NCBI GenBank assembly: GCA_016870855.1 | Contig: VGAF01000011.1 | Coordinates: 1 to 21,976, forward strand | Direction: 5' to 3' | DNA length: 21,976 bases | DNA from: Actinomycetota bacterium | Lineage (GTDB): Bacteria; Actinomycetota; Actinomycetes; Nanopelagicales; Nanopelagicaceae | Part shown: positions 15,812-21,976 of the stretch, piece by piece | Position numbering within the stretch: position 1 is the first letter of the stretch | How the letters are laid out: the number at the start of each line of letters is the position of its first letter | Made by a program: the position numbers and the translations under genes | Notes under the pieces: model-generated | Seen by the model: the letters and a program-made list of their open reading frames with translations, nothing else | The model's database searches: none | Told to the model about the DNA's origin: nothing

Positions 15812-17220
15812 TGAGTAGTTGCACGCTAATTGCGCTAGCTCGACCCACCTTCCAAGTCGATTCAGCGCAAAAGTTCTTTAGTGAAGCGCGTGCGTTAATC
15901 GAGAGCTTAGGCGTAACCCTTAACGGACCAGAAAATCTAGTAATGACTCCGGAAGATACTGAAGCCGCAAAAGCTAGTTTGAAGAGCGATGAAGATCTTT
16001 ACATTCTCTTAAATGCCTCTTTCTCAGATGCATCGCCTGCAGTTTCGCTTCTCTCTGGAGTAAAAGGAAATGTCTTGCTCTGGTCAGTCCGTGAATTTGG
16101 AAATGTTGGTGATCGCCTCCTTTTGAATTCGATGTGCGGTTCAAATCTTGCTTCTCATGCTCTTCGGACTAATGGGAAGCGCACTGTTCATATCCATGGA
16201 AATCCGGATGAAGCACATATTAAAGAGTCGCTACAAGGCGCCCTTTCCGGAAAGCTTCCAAGTATTGGTGAACCCGCACGCATTAATGGCGAGAAATCAG
16301 ATAGCGAAAAAGTAGGTAAGGCACTCGCTTCATTAACTGGTAAAAAGATTGGCGCGATTGGCGATGCTCCAACTGGATTTACTCCCTGTAATTACGATGC
16401 GGGAATCTTGAAGGAGTACTTCGGCCTTGAGGTAATCAATAAATCAATCCCGGAAATCTTTTCTGATATTGCGGCGGTTTCACTCGATGAAGAGAGCGCT
16501 GAATATAGGAGCGCGTGTGATGCGCAACCATCTTTGAAAGATGTACCTGAAAAAGAAGCGCGGGTAAATGCGAGTACTCGGGTCGCGCTCCAAGAATGGG
16601 TTGGCGCTAATGGCCTCTCGGCAATCGCTATGCGCTGCTGGCCCGAATTCGCCGTTGATTTAGGCGCCTGCCCGTGCGGCGCAATGGGAAGGACCGCCAC
16701 AAGCGGTACCCCGGCTGCTTGCGAACGAGATGTTTATGGAGCGGTGACGATGTTGCTTCTAGAGGCGCTTGGCTCAGGAACTAATTACTTGGTCGACACA
16801 GTCGATCTAGATGAAAAAGCAGGAATTATTCGAATCTGGCATTGCGGTTCTGCATCAACAGAACTTGCGGTCGATCCGAATAATGCAACGCAGTACATCC
16901 ACTGCAATAGAAAACTAGGTGTGGCCGGTAACTTCCCCTTGAAGACCGGTCCAGTTGTCCTTGTTCGGCTGGATTCCGATATCGATCCAGCAAACAAGAG
17001 CAAACTCCGATTGGTAATGACTAGTGGTGAATCACTATCGGCCCCTAATCGGTTCCAAGGCAATACCGCGACGGTGCGGACAAACGCTCCTGCAAGGCAA
17101 CTAGTGAATGGGTTGATCCAAAACGGATTCCCTCATCACACCGTTGTCTCATGGCGCGATATCCGTCCCGAAGTACGAAGGATGGCGGAACGGCTCGCCA
17201 TTCCGCTAACCGAGTGGTAA
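15811..17220 (+). CDS. L-fucose/L-arabinose isomerase-like protein
   Basis: The 469-residue protein resembles the divergent branch of the L-fucose/L-arabinose isomerase superfamily, enzymes that interconvert aldoses and ketoses with a divalent metal. The C-terminal half carries the conserved blocks: RCWPEF (275-280), CPCGAMGR (287-294), PAACERDVYGA (301-311), WHCG (343-346) and GFPHHTVVSW (439-448). Candidate metal or catalytic residues are E279, E305, H344 and H442/H443. The N-terminal half (1-180) is poorly conserved and I recognise no separate domain. The start is ATG 15811 in the stop of the preceding gene; GTG 15802 is an alternative. It could be an isomerase for a pentose, deoxyhexose or keto-acid sugar; the substrate is unknown. 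Confidence 0.75.
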   Translation: MSSCTLIALARPTFQVDSAQKFFSEARALIESLGVTLNGPENLVMTPEDTEAAKASLKSDEDLYILLNASFSDASPAVSLLSGVKGNVLLWSVREFGNVGDRLLLNSMCGSNLASHALRTNGKRTVHIHGNPDEAHIKESLQGALSGKLPSIGEPARINGEKSDSEKVGKALASLTGKKIGAIGDAPTGFTPCNYDAGILKEYFGLEVINKSIPEIFSDIAAVSLDEESAEYRSACDAQPSLKDVPEKEARVNASTRVALQEWVGANGLSAIAMRCWPEFAVDLGACPCGAMGRTATSGTPAACERDVYGAVTMLLLEALGSGTNYLVDTVDLDEKAGIIRIWHCGSASTELAVDPNNATQYIHCNRKLGVAGNFPLKTGPVVLVRLDSDIDPANKSKLRLVMTSGESLSAPNRFQGNTATVRTNAPARQLVNGLIQNGFPHHTVVSWRDIRPEVRRMAERLAIPLTEW

Positions 17221-17236
17221 TCGAATGATTCACCAC
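17214..17236 (+). other. Hairpin in front of the binding-protein gene
   Basis: GTGGT and AATC pair with GATT and ACCAC around a GAAT loop, giving nine base pairs with one bulged C at 17231. The stem includes the isomerase-like stop codon (17218-17220) and ends ten bases before the AAGGAG ribosome binding site of the binding-protein gene. It could act as an RNA end-protecting or processing structure, or as a DNA operator of about 23 bp. Confidence 0.5.
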
Positions 17237-17256
17237 CCCTCGAATAAGGAGAAAGA

Positions 17257-18693
17257 ATGAAAGTAAGCAAGAGCGCGAAAGCGTTTCGTTTACTGATTGC
17301 TGGTGCATTTGCTGCATCGGTAACAGTTCTGCCTATCTCCGGTGGTTTCGCAGCAGGTGAAACTCTCGGAGCTAAGTGCACCACTGAAGGAGAGTCGACA
17401 GGAACCTTCTCTACTTCACTTGTTTGCGCTAAGAACTCTGCTGGACGTCTAGTGTGGACAAAGGTAAAGCTCAGCGCATCTAACTTGAAGCCAGCTAATG
17501 CACTTCGTGCACCACGTGGCTCAATCGAGTTCTGGCACTGGCGCGCAGAAGATAAGGCATGGTTCGACAAAATCATCGCTGATTTCGAAGCGCTAAACCC
17601 AGGTGTAAAGATCTCCCAGGTCATATCAAACTCAGGTGACTATCAAGCAACGGCAATTCAGAAGGCCCGTACCAATAAGAAAGCAGCGGTTTTCGCTACT
17701 TTCCGTGGCGCCCAGTTCAACACTGCAGCTACCACTGATTTCTACACGGACCTCTCAAGTGATCAATTCACCAAGAGAAACGTCATCAAGTCGATGATGG
17801 GAGCTGGCCAGTACAACAGCAAGCAACTTGGTATTCCTTATCAATCTCTCTTCAATAACCCGATCTACAACATCGCCATCTTCAAGAAGGAAGGCTGGAA
17901 ACTTCCAAAGAAGTTCTCCGAGTGGATCTCGTATTGCAAGACTGCAAAGGCTGCTGGCTACACACCAATGGCTTGGATGGGCGGATTCCGTCCACAAGCA
18001 GGACAGATCATCAACTCTGCCCTTATGAATACTGCATCGACTGATGCACTTCTAACATCGCGTATCCAAGCTCTTGATACCGGCAAGGACCCAATCACAA
18101 CTACATGGTTCAAGGAAATGGCAAGCAAGTATGCAGAGCTTCGCGATGCAGGTTGCTTCCCAGATAATCCAAAGGGCGTGACTGAGGCTGCGGGTAACAC
18201 ATTGTTCGCAACCGGCAAGTCTCCAATCCTTCCAACCGGATCCTTCTCAATGGGCGGAATCGTCACATTGAATAAGGAAATGGATGGAAATATGGGTATC
18301 ACCGGAATGAATTGGACCGATGATGTAAATGCCCGTTACACCGGTATCACAAATAACACCTTCATCCTTGGTGTTAACAAGAATGCAGGATCTACAGAGC
18401 AGAGAATTGCTAAGGCATTTATCTCTTACCTCTTGACCGGTCCAGTTGCTACTTACTATGCAAATAGCTCTAAGCAGCATGTAACCGTTCTTGATGTGTC
18501 CTATACCGATGCAAACCTCCGCAACACCTCTTCAATCATGTCTGAGCGACTAGTTCTCGCTCCACGCTTCATCTGGCTCAACCAGGGAGTCCGTGACATC
18601 ACTGAAGATGCGTTGATTGCAATTGTTGGAGGTGAGAGCGTAGATAAAGCTCTTGCTGATGGCGCTGCTGCGATCAAGCAGAGATTGGGCTAA
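17257..18693 (+). CDS. ABC transporter sugar-binding protein (family 1), non-lipoprotein, with N-terminal Cys-pair module
   Basis: The 478-residue exported protein captures the substrate for the permeases encoded next. A signal peptide is clear: KVSK, a hydrophobic core at about 10-28, and a likely cleavage near GGFAA (30-34). No lipobox Cys lies at the cleavage site, unlike most Gram-positive binding proteins. Residues 37-70 form a small module with C41, C57 and a terminal LVWTK pattern, placed before the solute-binding domain, which starts near SIEFWHWRAEDKAWFDK at 89. The body shows the usual two-lobe features: KQLGIPYQSLFNNPIYN, LFATGKSPILPTGSF, AFISYLLTGP. AAGGAG at 17246-17251 is a strong ribosome binding site. 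Codon choice looks as biased as in tuf. RNA hairpins lie on both sides. Confidence 0.92.
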   Translation: MKVSKSAKAFRLLIAGAFAASVTVLPISGGFAAGETLGAKCTTEGESTGTFSTSLVCAKNSAGRLVWTKVKLSASNLKPANALRAPRGSIEFWHWRAEDKAWFDKIIADFEALNPGVKISQVISNSGDYQATAIQKARTNKKAAVFATFRGAQFNTAATTDFYTDLSSDQFTKRNVIKSMMGAGQYNSKQLGIPYQSLFNNPIYNIAIFKKEGWKLPKKFSEWISYCKTAKAAGYTPMAWMGGFRPQAGQIINSALMNTASTDALLTSRIQALDTGKDPITTTWFKEMASKYAELRDAGCFPDNPKGVTEAAGNTLFATGKSPILPTGSFSMGGIVTLNKEMDGNMGITGMNWTDDVNARYTGITNNTFILGVNKNAGSTEQRIAKAFISYLLTGPVATYYANSSKQHVTVLDVSYTDANLRNTSSIMSERLVLAPRFIWLNQGVRDITEDALIAIVGGESVDKALADGAAAIKQRLG

Positions 18694-18701
18694 TCCCCAA
18701 T
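18684..18701 (+). other. Stem joining binding-protein stop and permease start
   Basis: ATTGGG (18684-18689) pairs with CCCAAT (18696-18701) around a CTAATC loop. The loop holds the binding-protein stop codon, and the 3' strand covers the first two bases of the permease ATG at 18700. Pairing would hide the start codon until a ribosome finishing the upstream gene opens the stem. Confidence 0.5.
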
Positions 18702-19626
18702 GAGTAGAACCGAAACTGGCGCCCGAAAGGGCGCCAGTCCTCGGCCAAAAAATAAGTTGGCCAGGGCAAACGATCGAGTACTGATTCTGATGACGCTTCC
18801 TGCTGTCATCCTTTACTCGCTTTTCTATTTATATCCCACGATTAACAATCTTCGCTATTCACTGACAAAGTGGGATGGTTTTGGCGAGCCAGAATTCGTC
18901 GGGCTCAATAACTTTTCACGGATGCTCACCGATGACACAATTTTCAACAAGGTTTTAAGTAACAATATTGAATTTACTTTCTTGGTAGTCATATTCCAGA
19001 CCGCCTTCTCGCTTCTATTTGCAATCTTCCTGCTAAAGAATTCACGTTCCGCTACTTTTTTAAGGACTCTATATTTCTTCCCAACGATTATCTCTTCAGT
19101 GTCAGTCGCGATGGTCTGGCAGTTCCTATATGAACCTAACCTTGGCCCAATTAACGTATTTTTAAAGTCGATTGGCTGGGACTTCTTAGCTTTGAATTGG
19201 CTAGGTAGCGAGACTGTCACTTTAAGAGCGATTGCCTTCACGCAAGTTTGGTTCCATGTCGGACAGATGATGGTTGTATACATCGCAGGTCTACAACAGA
19301 TCCCAGCTGAGTTATATGAAGCAGCTGAAGTTGATGGCGCGACTCGTTGGCAGCAATTCAAAGCAGTCACATGGCCGATGGCACTTCCAACCACAGCCGT
19401 CGTTATGGCTTACACAACAATCCAATCTTTCCGAGCCTTTGACTTGGTCTATTCCATGACCCAAGGAGGTCCAAATAACTCATCGAGCATCCTCGTGACG
19501 CTCATCTATTTAACGGCATTTAATGAGTTCCGATTTGGCTATGCGGCTACTCAATCGATATTCCTAGTCGTCTTTATTCTCGCTATCACAGCGCTGCAAC
19601 GTCGGATTCTAAGGACGAGGTACTAA
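18700..19626 (+). CDS. Sugar ABC transporter permease, MalF/UgpA type
   Basis: This integral membrane subunit forms half of the sugar channel. The 308-residue product has a charged N-terminus (1-26), about six membrane spans beginning with VLILMTLPAVILYSLFYLYP at 27-46, and the EAA loop that docks the ATPase: ELYEAAEVDGATRWQQFKAV at 204-223. ATG 18700 gives the usual cytoplasmic lead, but there is no ribosome binding site upstream and the start lies in a stem-loop. A strong hairpin follows inside codons 6-13. TTG at 18757 or ATG at 18790 are weaker alternatives. Translation probably depends on ribosomes arriving from the binding-protein gene. Confidence 0.93.
   Translation: MSRTETGARKGASPRPKNKLARANDRVLILMTLPAVILYSLFYLYPTINNLRYSLTKWDGFGEPEFVGLNNFSRMLTDDTIFNKVLSNNIEFTFLVVIFQTAFSLLFAIFLLKNSRSATFLRTLYFFPTIISSVSVAMVWQFLYEPNLGPINVFLKSIGWDFLALNWLGSETVTLRAIAFTQVWFHVGQMMVVYIAGLQQIPAELYEAAEVDGATRWQQFKAVTWPMALPTTAVVMAYTTIQSFRAFDLVYSMTQGGPNNSSSILVTLIYLTAFNEFRFGYAATQSIFLVVFILAITALQRRILRTRY
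18715..18738 (+). other. Strong GAAA-capped hairpin at the permease 5' end
   Basis: ACTGGCGCCC and GGGCGCCAGT pair perfectly over ten base pairs (eight G-C) around a GAAA tetraloop, a very stable RNA fold. It sits 12 bases after the permease ATG, and no U-run follows, so a simple intrinsic terminator is unlikely. The position directly after a binding-protein gene suggests a barrier to 3' exonuclease decay that stabilises the upstream message. Confidence 0.75.
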
Positions 19627-19629
19627 GCC

Positions 19630-20445
19630 ATGTTCTACAAGATAAGTCGAATTTTCGCGCTAACTTTCCTCGCTGTTTTAATCATCATTCCAGTCCTCGT
19701 TGTAGTTTTTGGTTCATTTAAGACGGATCTTGAGTTGATGACCAAGCCGTTAGCGTTACCAGAGAACTGGACGCTAAATAATTATCGAACCCTGCTCGAC
19801 GGTGGTGAAATTGTTACGAATTTCCGCAATAGCTCTATCGTCACCCTCTTCTCGGTTCTCATAACCCTTTTCATATCGAGTCTGGCCTCCTTTGGAATTG
19901 CACGAGTTATTAATGTAACTGGTCGAGTGCTATTCGTATTATTTTCATTAGGCCTTGCCATACCTGCTGCAACTAGCATTATTGGAATTTATGAACTCTT
20001 CGTTCGTTTCAATCTCACAAATACGCTCCATGGACTAGTGGTTATCAACGTTGCCTCGACGCTACCGATCTCAATCTTCATTCTGACTGCTTTCTTCCGA
20101 CAGATCCCAAATGAACTCTATGAGTCAGCATCAATAGATGGCGCACGTCCGTTCCGGTTGTATCGCTCGATTGCCCTTCCGCTTTCGAAACCCTCGATGG
20201 CTGCTGTAGCAATATTCCTATTTGTGATCACTTGGAATGACCTGCTCTATCCACTCCTTCTCATCACCCAAGCTGATCTAAAGACGCTTCCGCTTGCCTT
20301 GCTCGATTATCGCGGCGAATATGCAATCAACTTCAGCATGATCTTCACCGCTGTTATGGTCGCATCAGTTCCAATGGTCGTCATGTACTTGTCTATGCAG
20401 AAAACCTTCGTATCAGGTCTTACTGCAGGAGCGGTCAAGGGCTAA
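19630..20445 (+). CDS. Sugar ABC transporter permease, MalG/UgpE type
   Basis: This is the second channel subunit, 271 residues with about six spans. The first span is at about 7-29, followed by the family segment FGSFKTDLELMTKPLALPENW, split here as FGSFKTDLELM (27-37) and PLALPENW (40-47). The EAA loop ELYESASIDGARPFRLYRSI is at 162-181. GAGG at 19617-19620 gives a ribosome binding site for the ATG, three bases after the first permease ends. The two permeases and the binding protein form a CUT1-like set. No ATP-binding subunit is encoded in the window. Confidence 0.94.
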   Translation: MFYKISRIFALTFLAVLIIIPVLVVVFGSFKTDLELMTKPLALPENWTLNNYRTLLDGGEIVTNFRNSSIVTLFSVLITLFISSLASFGIARVINVTGRVLFVLFSLGLAIPAATSIIGIYELFVRFNLTNTLHGLVVINVASTLPISIFILTAFFRQIPNELYESASIDGARPFRLYRSIALPLSKPSMAAVAIFLFVITWNDLLYPLLLITQADLKTLPLALLDYRGEYAINFSMIFTAVMVASVPMVVMYLSMQKTFVSGLTAGAVKG

Positions 20446-21155
20446 TGAACTCTCCCGTTGTAAAAGTTCCGCCTCGCCTCCAATCACAGGCGCGGTTGTT
20501 GCTTGAATATATTGAACGTGAAGAGCTAAGCCCTGGCGATCGGTTGGATTCGGAGCGAGAACTGGCGAAAAAGCTCGGAATAAGTAGGTCTTCTCTTCGG
20601 GAAGCAATCCAAGTACTACAAACTCAAGGTCGCTTGGTGGTTAAGCATGGAATAGGTGTTTTCTTACTTGAGGACCAAGAAGGCGAGCAGCTCCGTAATT
20701 CACTTCGAGCTGCGCATCACACTATTGAAGAGTTGTTTCAAATGCGTGAGATTCTCGAAGCGCCTTCGGTGGAGTGGGCGGCCGAACGACGTAGCGAAGA
20801 ACAACTTCAAGGAATCAAACTTGCTGCGCAAGCTCTGCAAGAGGCAGTAATTCAAGAACCGATTGATTTCGACAAAGTTCGACTATTGGATATGAATTTC
20901 CATCTAACTATCGTTAAGAGCGCTCAGAATCAATTCCTAAATCAGACTCTCGGAACGTTGCAAGAGATTATGTATCGCTCCATGGATAACACCTTGAAAC
21001 TACCGGGGCGAATTGATGCATCTGAACATGAACATGGAGTGATTTTGGAGGCAATCGAGAGACGAGATCCAATTACAGCGAGACTTACGATCATTCAACA
21101 CATTCATAACGCTCGCGATGCCTGGATCCAATACCTTAAGCAGGTCGAGGCTTAA
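20445..21155 (+). CDS. GntR family regulator, FadR/FCD subfamily
   Basis: This is probably the operon's effector-responsive repressor. The 236-residue protein has a GntR winged helix at about 12-76 (LSPGDRLDSERELAKKLGIS, RSSLREAIQVLQTQGRL, GIGVFLL) and an all-helical FCD ligand domain at about 95-225. Candidate metal or ligand residues of the FCD pocket are D149 and H153 (LDMNFH), H197 (EHEHG) and H219 or H221 (QHIHN). The start is in the permease stop (TAATG). The DNA-binding type predicts T-n-G-T-n3-A-C-n-A palindromes, exactly what is found at 14658-14692 upstream of the operon. The effector is likely the transported compound or an intermediate. Confidence 0.93.
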   Translation: MNSPVVKVPPRLQSQARLLLEYIEREELSPGDRLDSERELAKKLGISRSSLREAIQVLQTQGRLVVKHGIGVFLLEDQEGEQLRNSLRAAHHTIEELFQMREILEAPSVEWAAERRSEEQLQGIKLAAQALQEAVIQEPIDFDKVRLLDMNFHLTIVKSAQNQFLNQTLGTLQEIMYRSMDNTLKLPGRIDASEHEHGVILEAIERRDPITARLTIIQHIHNARDAWIQYLKQVEA

Positions 21156-21976
21156 TGTCTAAAGTCCTCGCTGTCGGCGTAGCCACGCTCGACACTATCG
21201 TTCTGGTGGAGAGATATCCCAACGCCGATGAACGAGTAATCGCCAAAGAAACAATCCAAGGTTTTGGTGGACCTGCCGCTACGGCTGCGGTAACTATGGC
21301 GCGCTTAGGTATTGATGTCTCACTTGCTTGTGTAATAGGCGATGATGAAGCGGGGCGTAAGATCTTTGATAATTTAAAAAGAGAGGGCGTTGATACCTCA
21401 AATGTAGTTATCAATCCAAAGATCAGCACCGCAATCGGAACGATAGTTGTCTCAGAATCCACCCAGAGTCGGGCAATCATGGCCCAGCCACATAGTGAAA
21501 TCGCGCGAAAACCAAGCTCTATCGAAGGTTATTCATGGATTCACGTAGACCATCTTGGCATGTCGGCCCTTAAAGCCTGGGGAGTTTCAAGAGGTGGAAT
21601 CGCGAAGTTATCGATTGATATTGGTTATAGGTATCCAGGTTTGAAATCATCAGATTACGATTTATATGCGCCCTCTGAAAATATAACTACAGATGTAAGT
21701 AGCGCAAAGAGCGATAAGAACTTGGTTGTAATTTCTAAAGGTAGCGCTGGAAGTGTCTATAGCGATGGAGTTGAGAGCGGTGAAGTTCCGGCACTAAAAG
21801 GTGAAATTCTCTCCACCCTTGGAGCTGGTGATGTCTTTCATGGCGCTTTAGTTGCAGCCGAAGTCTGGGGTAAGTCAGCTCGGGAGAGCGTTGAGATTGC
21901 AAATGTAGTTGCGGGACTTTCATGTCGCGCACTTGATGGACAAAGTGGAATTCCTAGCAAAGCCGAACTCGATGCA
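21155..21976 (+). CDS. PfkB/ribokinase family carbohydrate kinase (3' end beyond window)
   Basis: This open frame of 274 codons runs off the window. The N-terminal sugar-binding motif GFGGPAATAAVTMARLG is at 36-52 and the signature STLGAGDVFHGALVA at 220-234, with catalytic Asp225 in the GAGD anion hole. The region between SEN (174-176) and NLVVISKG (189-196) is shorter than in ordinary PfkB kinases, where a helix usually lies after the N-x-x-E motif. GGPAATAAV and GAGDVFHGALVA recall the branch that contains sulfofructose kinase YihV, but the residues I associate with sulfonate binding do not seem to be conserved. It starts in the GntR stop (TAATG) behind GAGG. It likely phosphorylates the product of the isomerase or dehydrogenase step. 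Confidence 0.9.
   Translation, partial: MSKVLAVGVATLDTIVLVERYPNADERVIAKETIQGFGGPAATAAVTMARLGIDVSLACVIGDDEAGRKIFDNLKREGVDTSNVVINPKISTAIGTIVVSESTQSRAIMAQPHSEIARKPSSIEGYSWIHVDHLGMSALKAWGVSRGGIAKLSIDIGYRYPGLKSSDYDLYAPSENITTDVSSAKSDKNLVVISKGSAGSVYSDGVESGEVPALKGEILSTLGAGDVFHGALVAAEVWGKSARESVEIANVVAGLSCRALDGQSGIPSKAELDA

Noticed and set aside
18855..19394. 179-codon minus-strand frame within the first permease
   Set aside because: It lies wholly opposite a clear permease with intact EAA loop; there is no start context and no recognisable protein family.
21155..21976. Sulfofructose kinase (YihV) and a sulfoquinovose pathway
   Set aside because: Shared motifs are general to a PfkB branch, the sulfonate-contact residues I recall are not apparent, and no sulfoquinovosidase or sulfo-aldolase is in the window.

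Overview
The window reads as the chromosome of an actinobacterium. EF-Tu and the ribosomal proteins have actinobacterial sequence style: zinc-ribbon S14, an Ala/Lys-rich tail on L22 and an Ala/Glu-rich tail on S3. GC content looks moderate, near half. Intergenic spaces are tiny and most stop/start junctions are TAATG or ATGA overlaps. This suits a streamlined free-living lineage such as the freshwater acI/Nanopelagicales group, but that placement is inference from style and was not searched.

Region 1 (1-1193) is tuf, lacking only the A of its ATG. It is followed by a strong terminator-like hairpin. Region 2 (1285-12082) is a complete, canonical S10-spc ribosomal superoperon: rpsJ, rplC, rplD, rplW, rplB, rpsS, rplV, rpsC, rplP, rpmC, rpsQ, rplN, rplX, rplE, rpsN, rpsH, rplF, rplR, rpsE, rpmD, rplO, secY. 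Then come adk and map (12082-13533). The usual next genes (infA, rpmJ, rpsM, rpsK and so on) do not follow. Instead map is translationally coupled to an M24-fold protein that has lost most metal ligands (13530-14600).

Region 3 (14601-14701) is the only substantial regulatory gap. It holds two GntR/FadR-type palindromes 23 bp apart and a weak promoter-like element. Region 4 (14702 to the right edge) looks like one co-directional sugar or polyol catabolic operon: a Gfo/Idh/MocA dehydrogenase, an L-fucose/L-arabinose isomerase-like protein, a family 1 sugar-binding protein, two MalF/MalG-type permeases, a GntR-FCD regulator and a PfkB-type kinase cut by the window end. No transport ATPase is present, so a shared ATPase encoded elsewhere must be assumed. 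The logical flow is uptake (binding protein and permeases), oxidation and/or isomerisation, phosphorylation, and control by the GntR protein acting on the palindromes upstream of the first gene. The substrate cannot be named from sequence alone.

The most interesting non-coding signal is that the binding-protein cistron is bracketed by RNA hairpins: one upstream (17214-17236) and two downstream (18684-18701 and 18715-18738). The downstream pair includes the permease start codon. This suggests post-transcriptional setting of a high binding-protein to permease ratio. I saw no tRNA, rRNA, CRISPR array, insertion sequence or prophage gene, and no gene-free stretch longer than about 100 bases.
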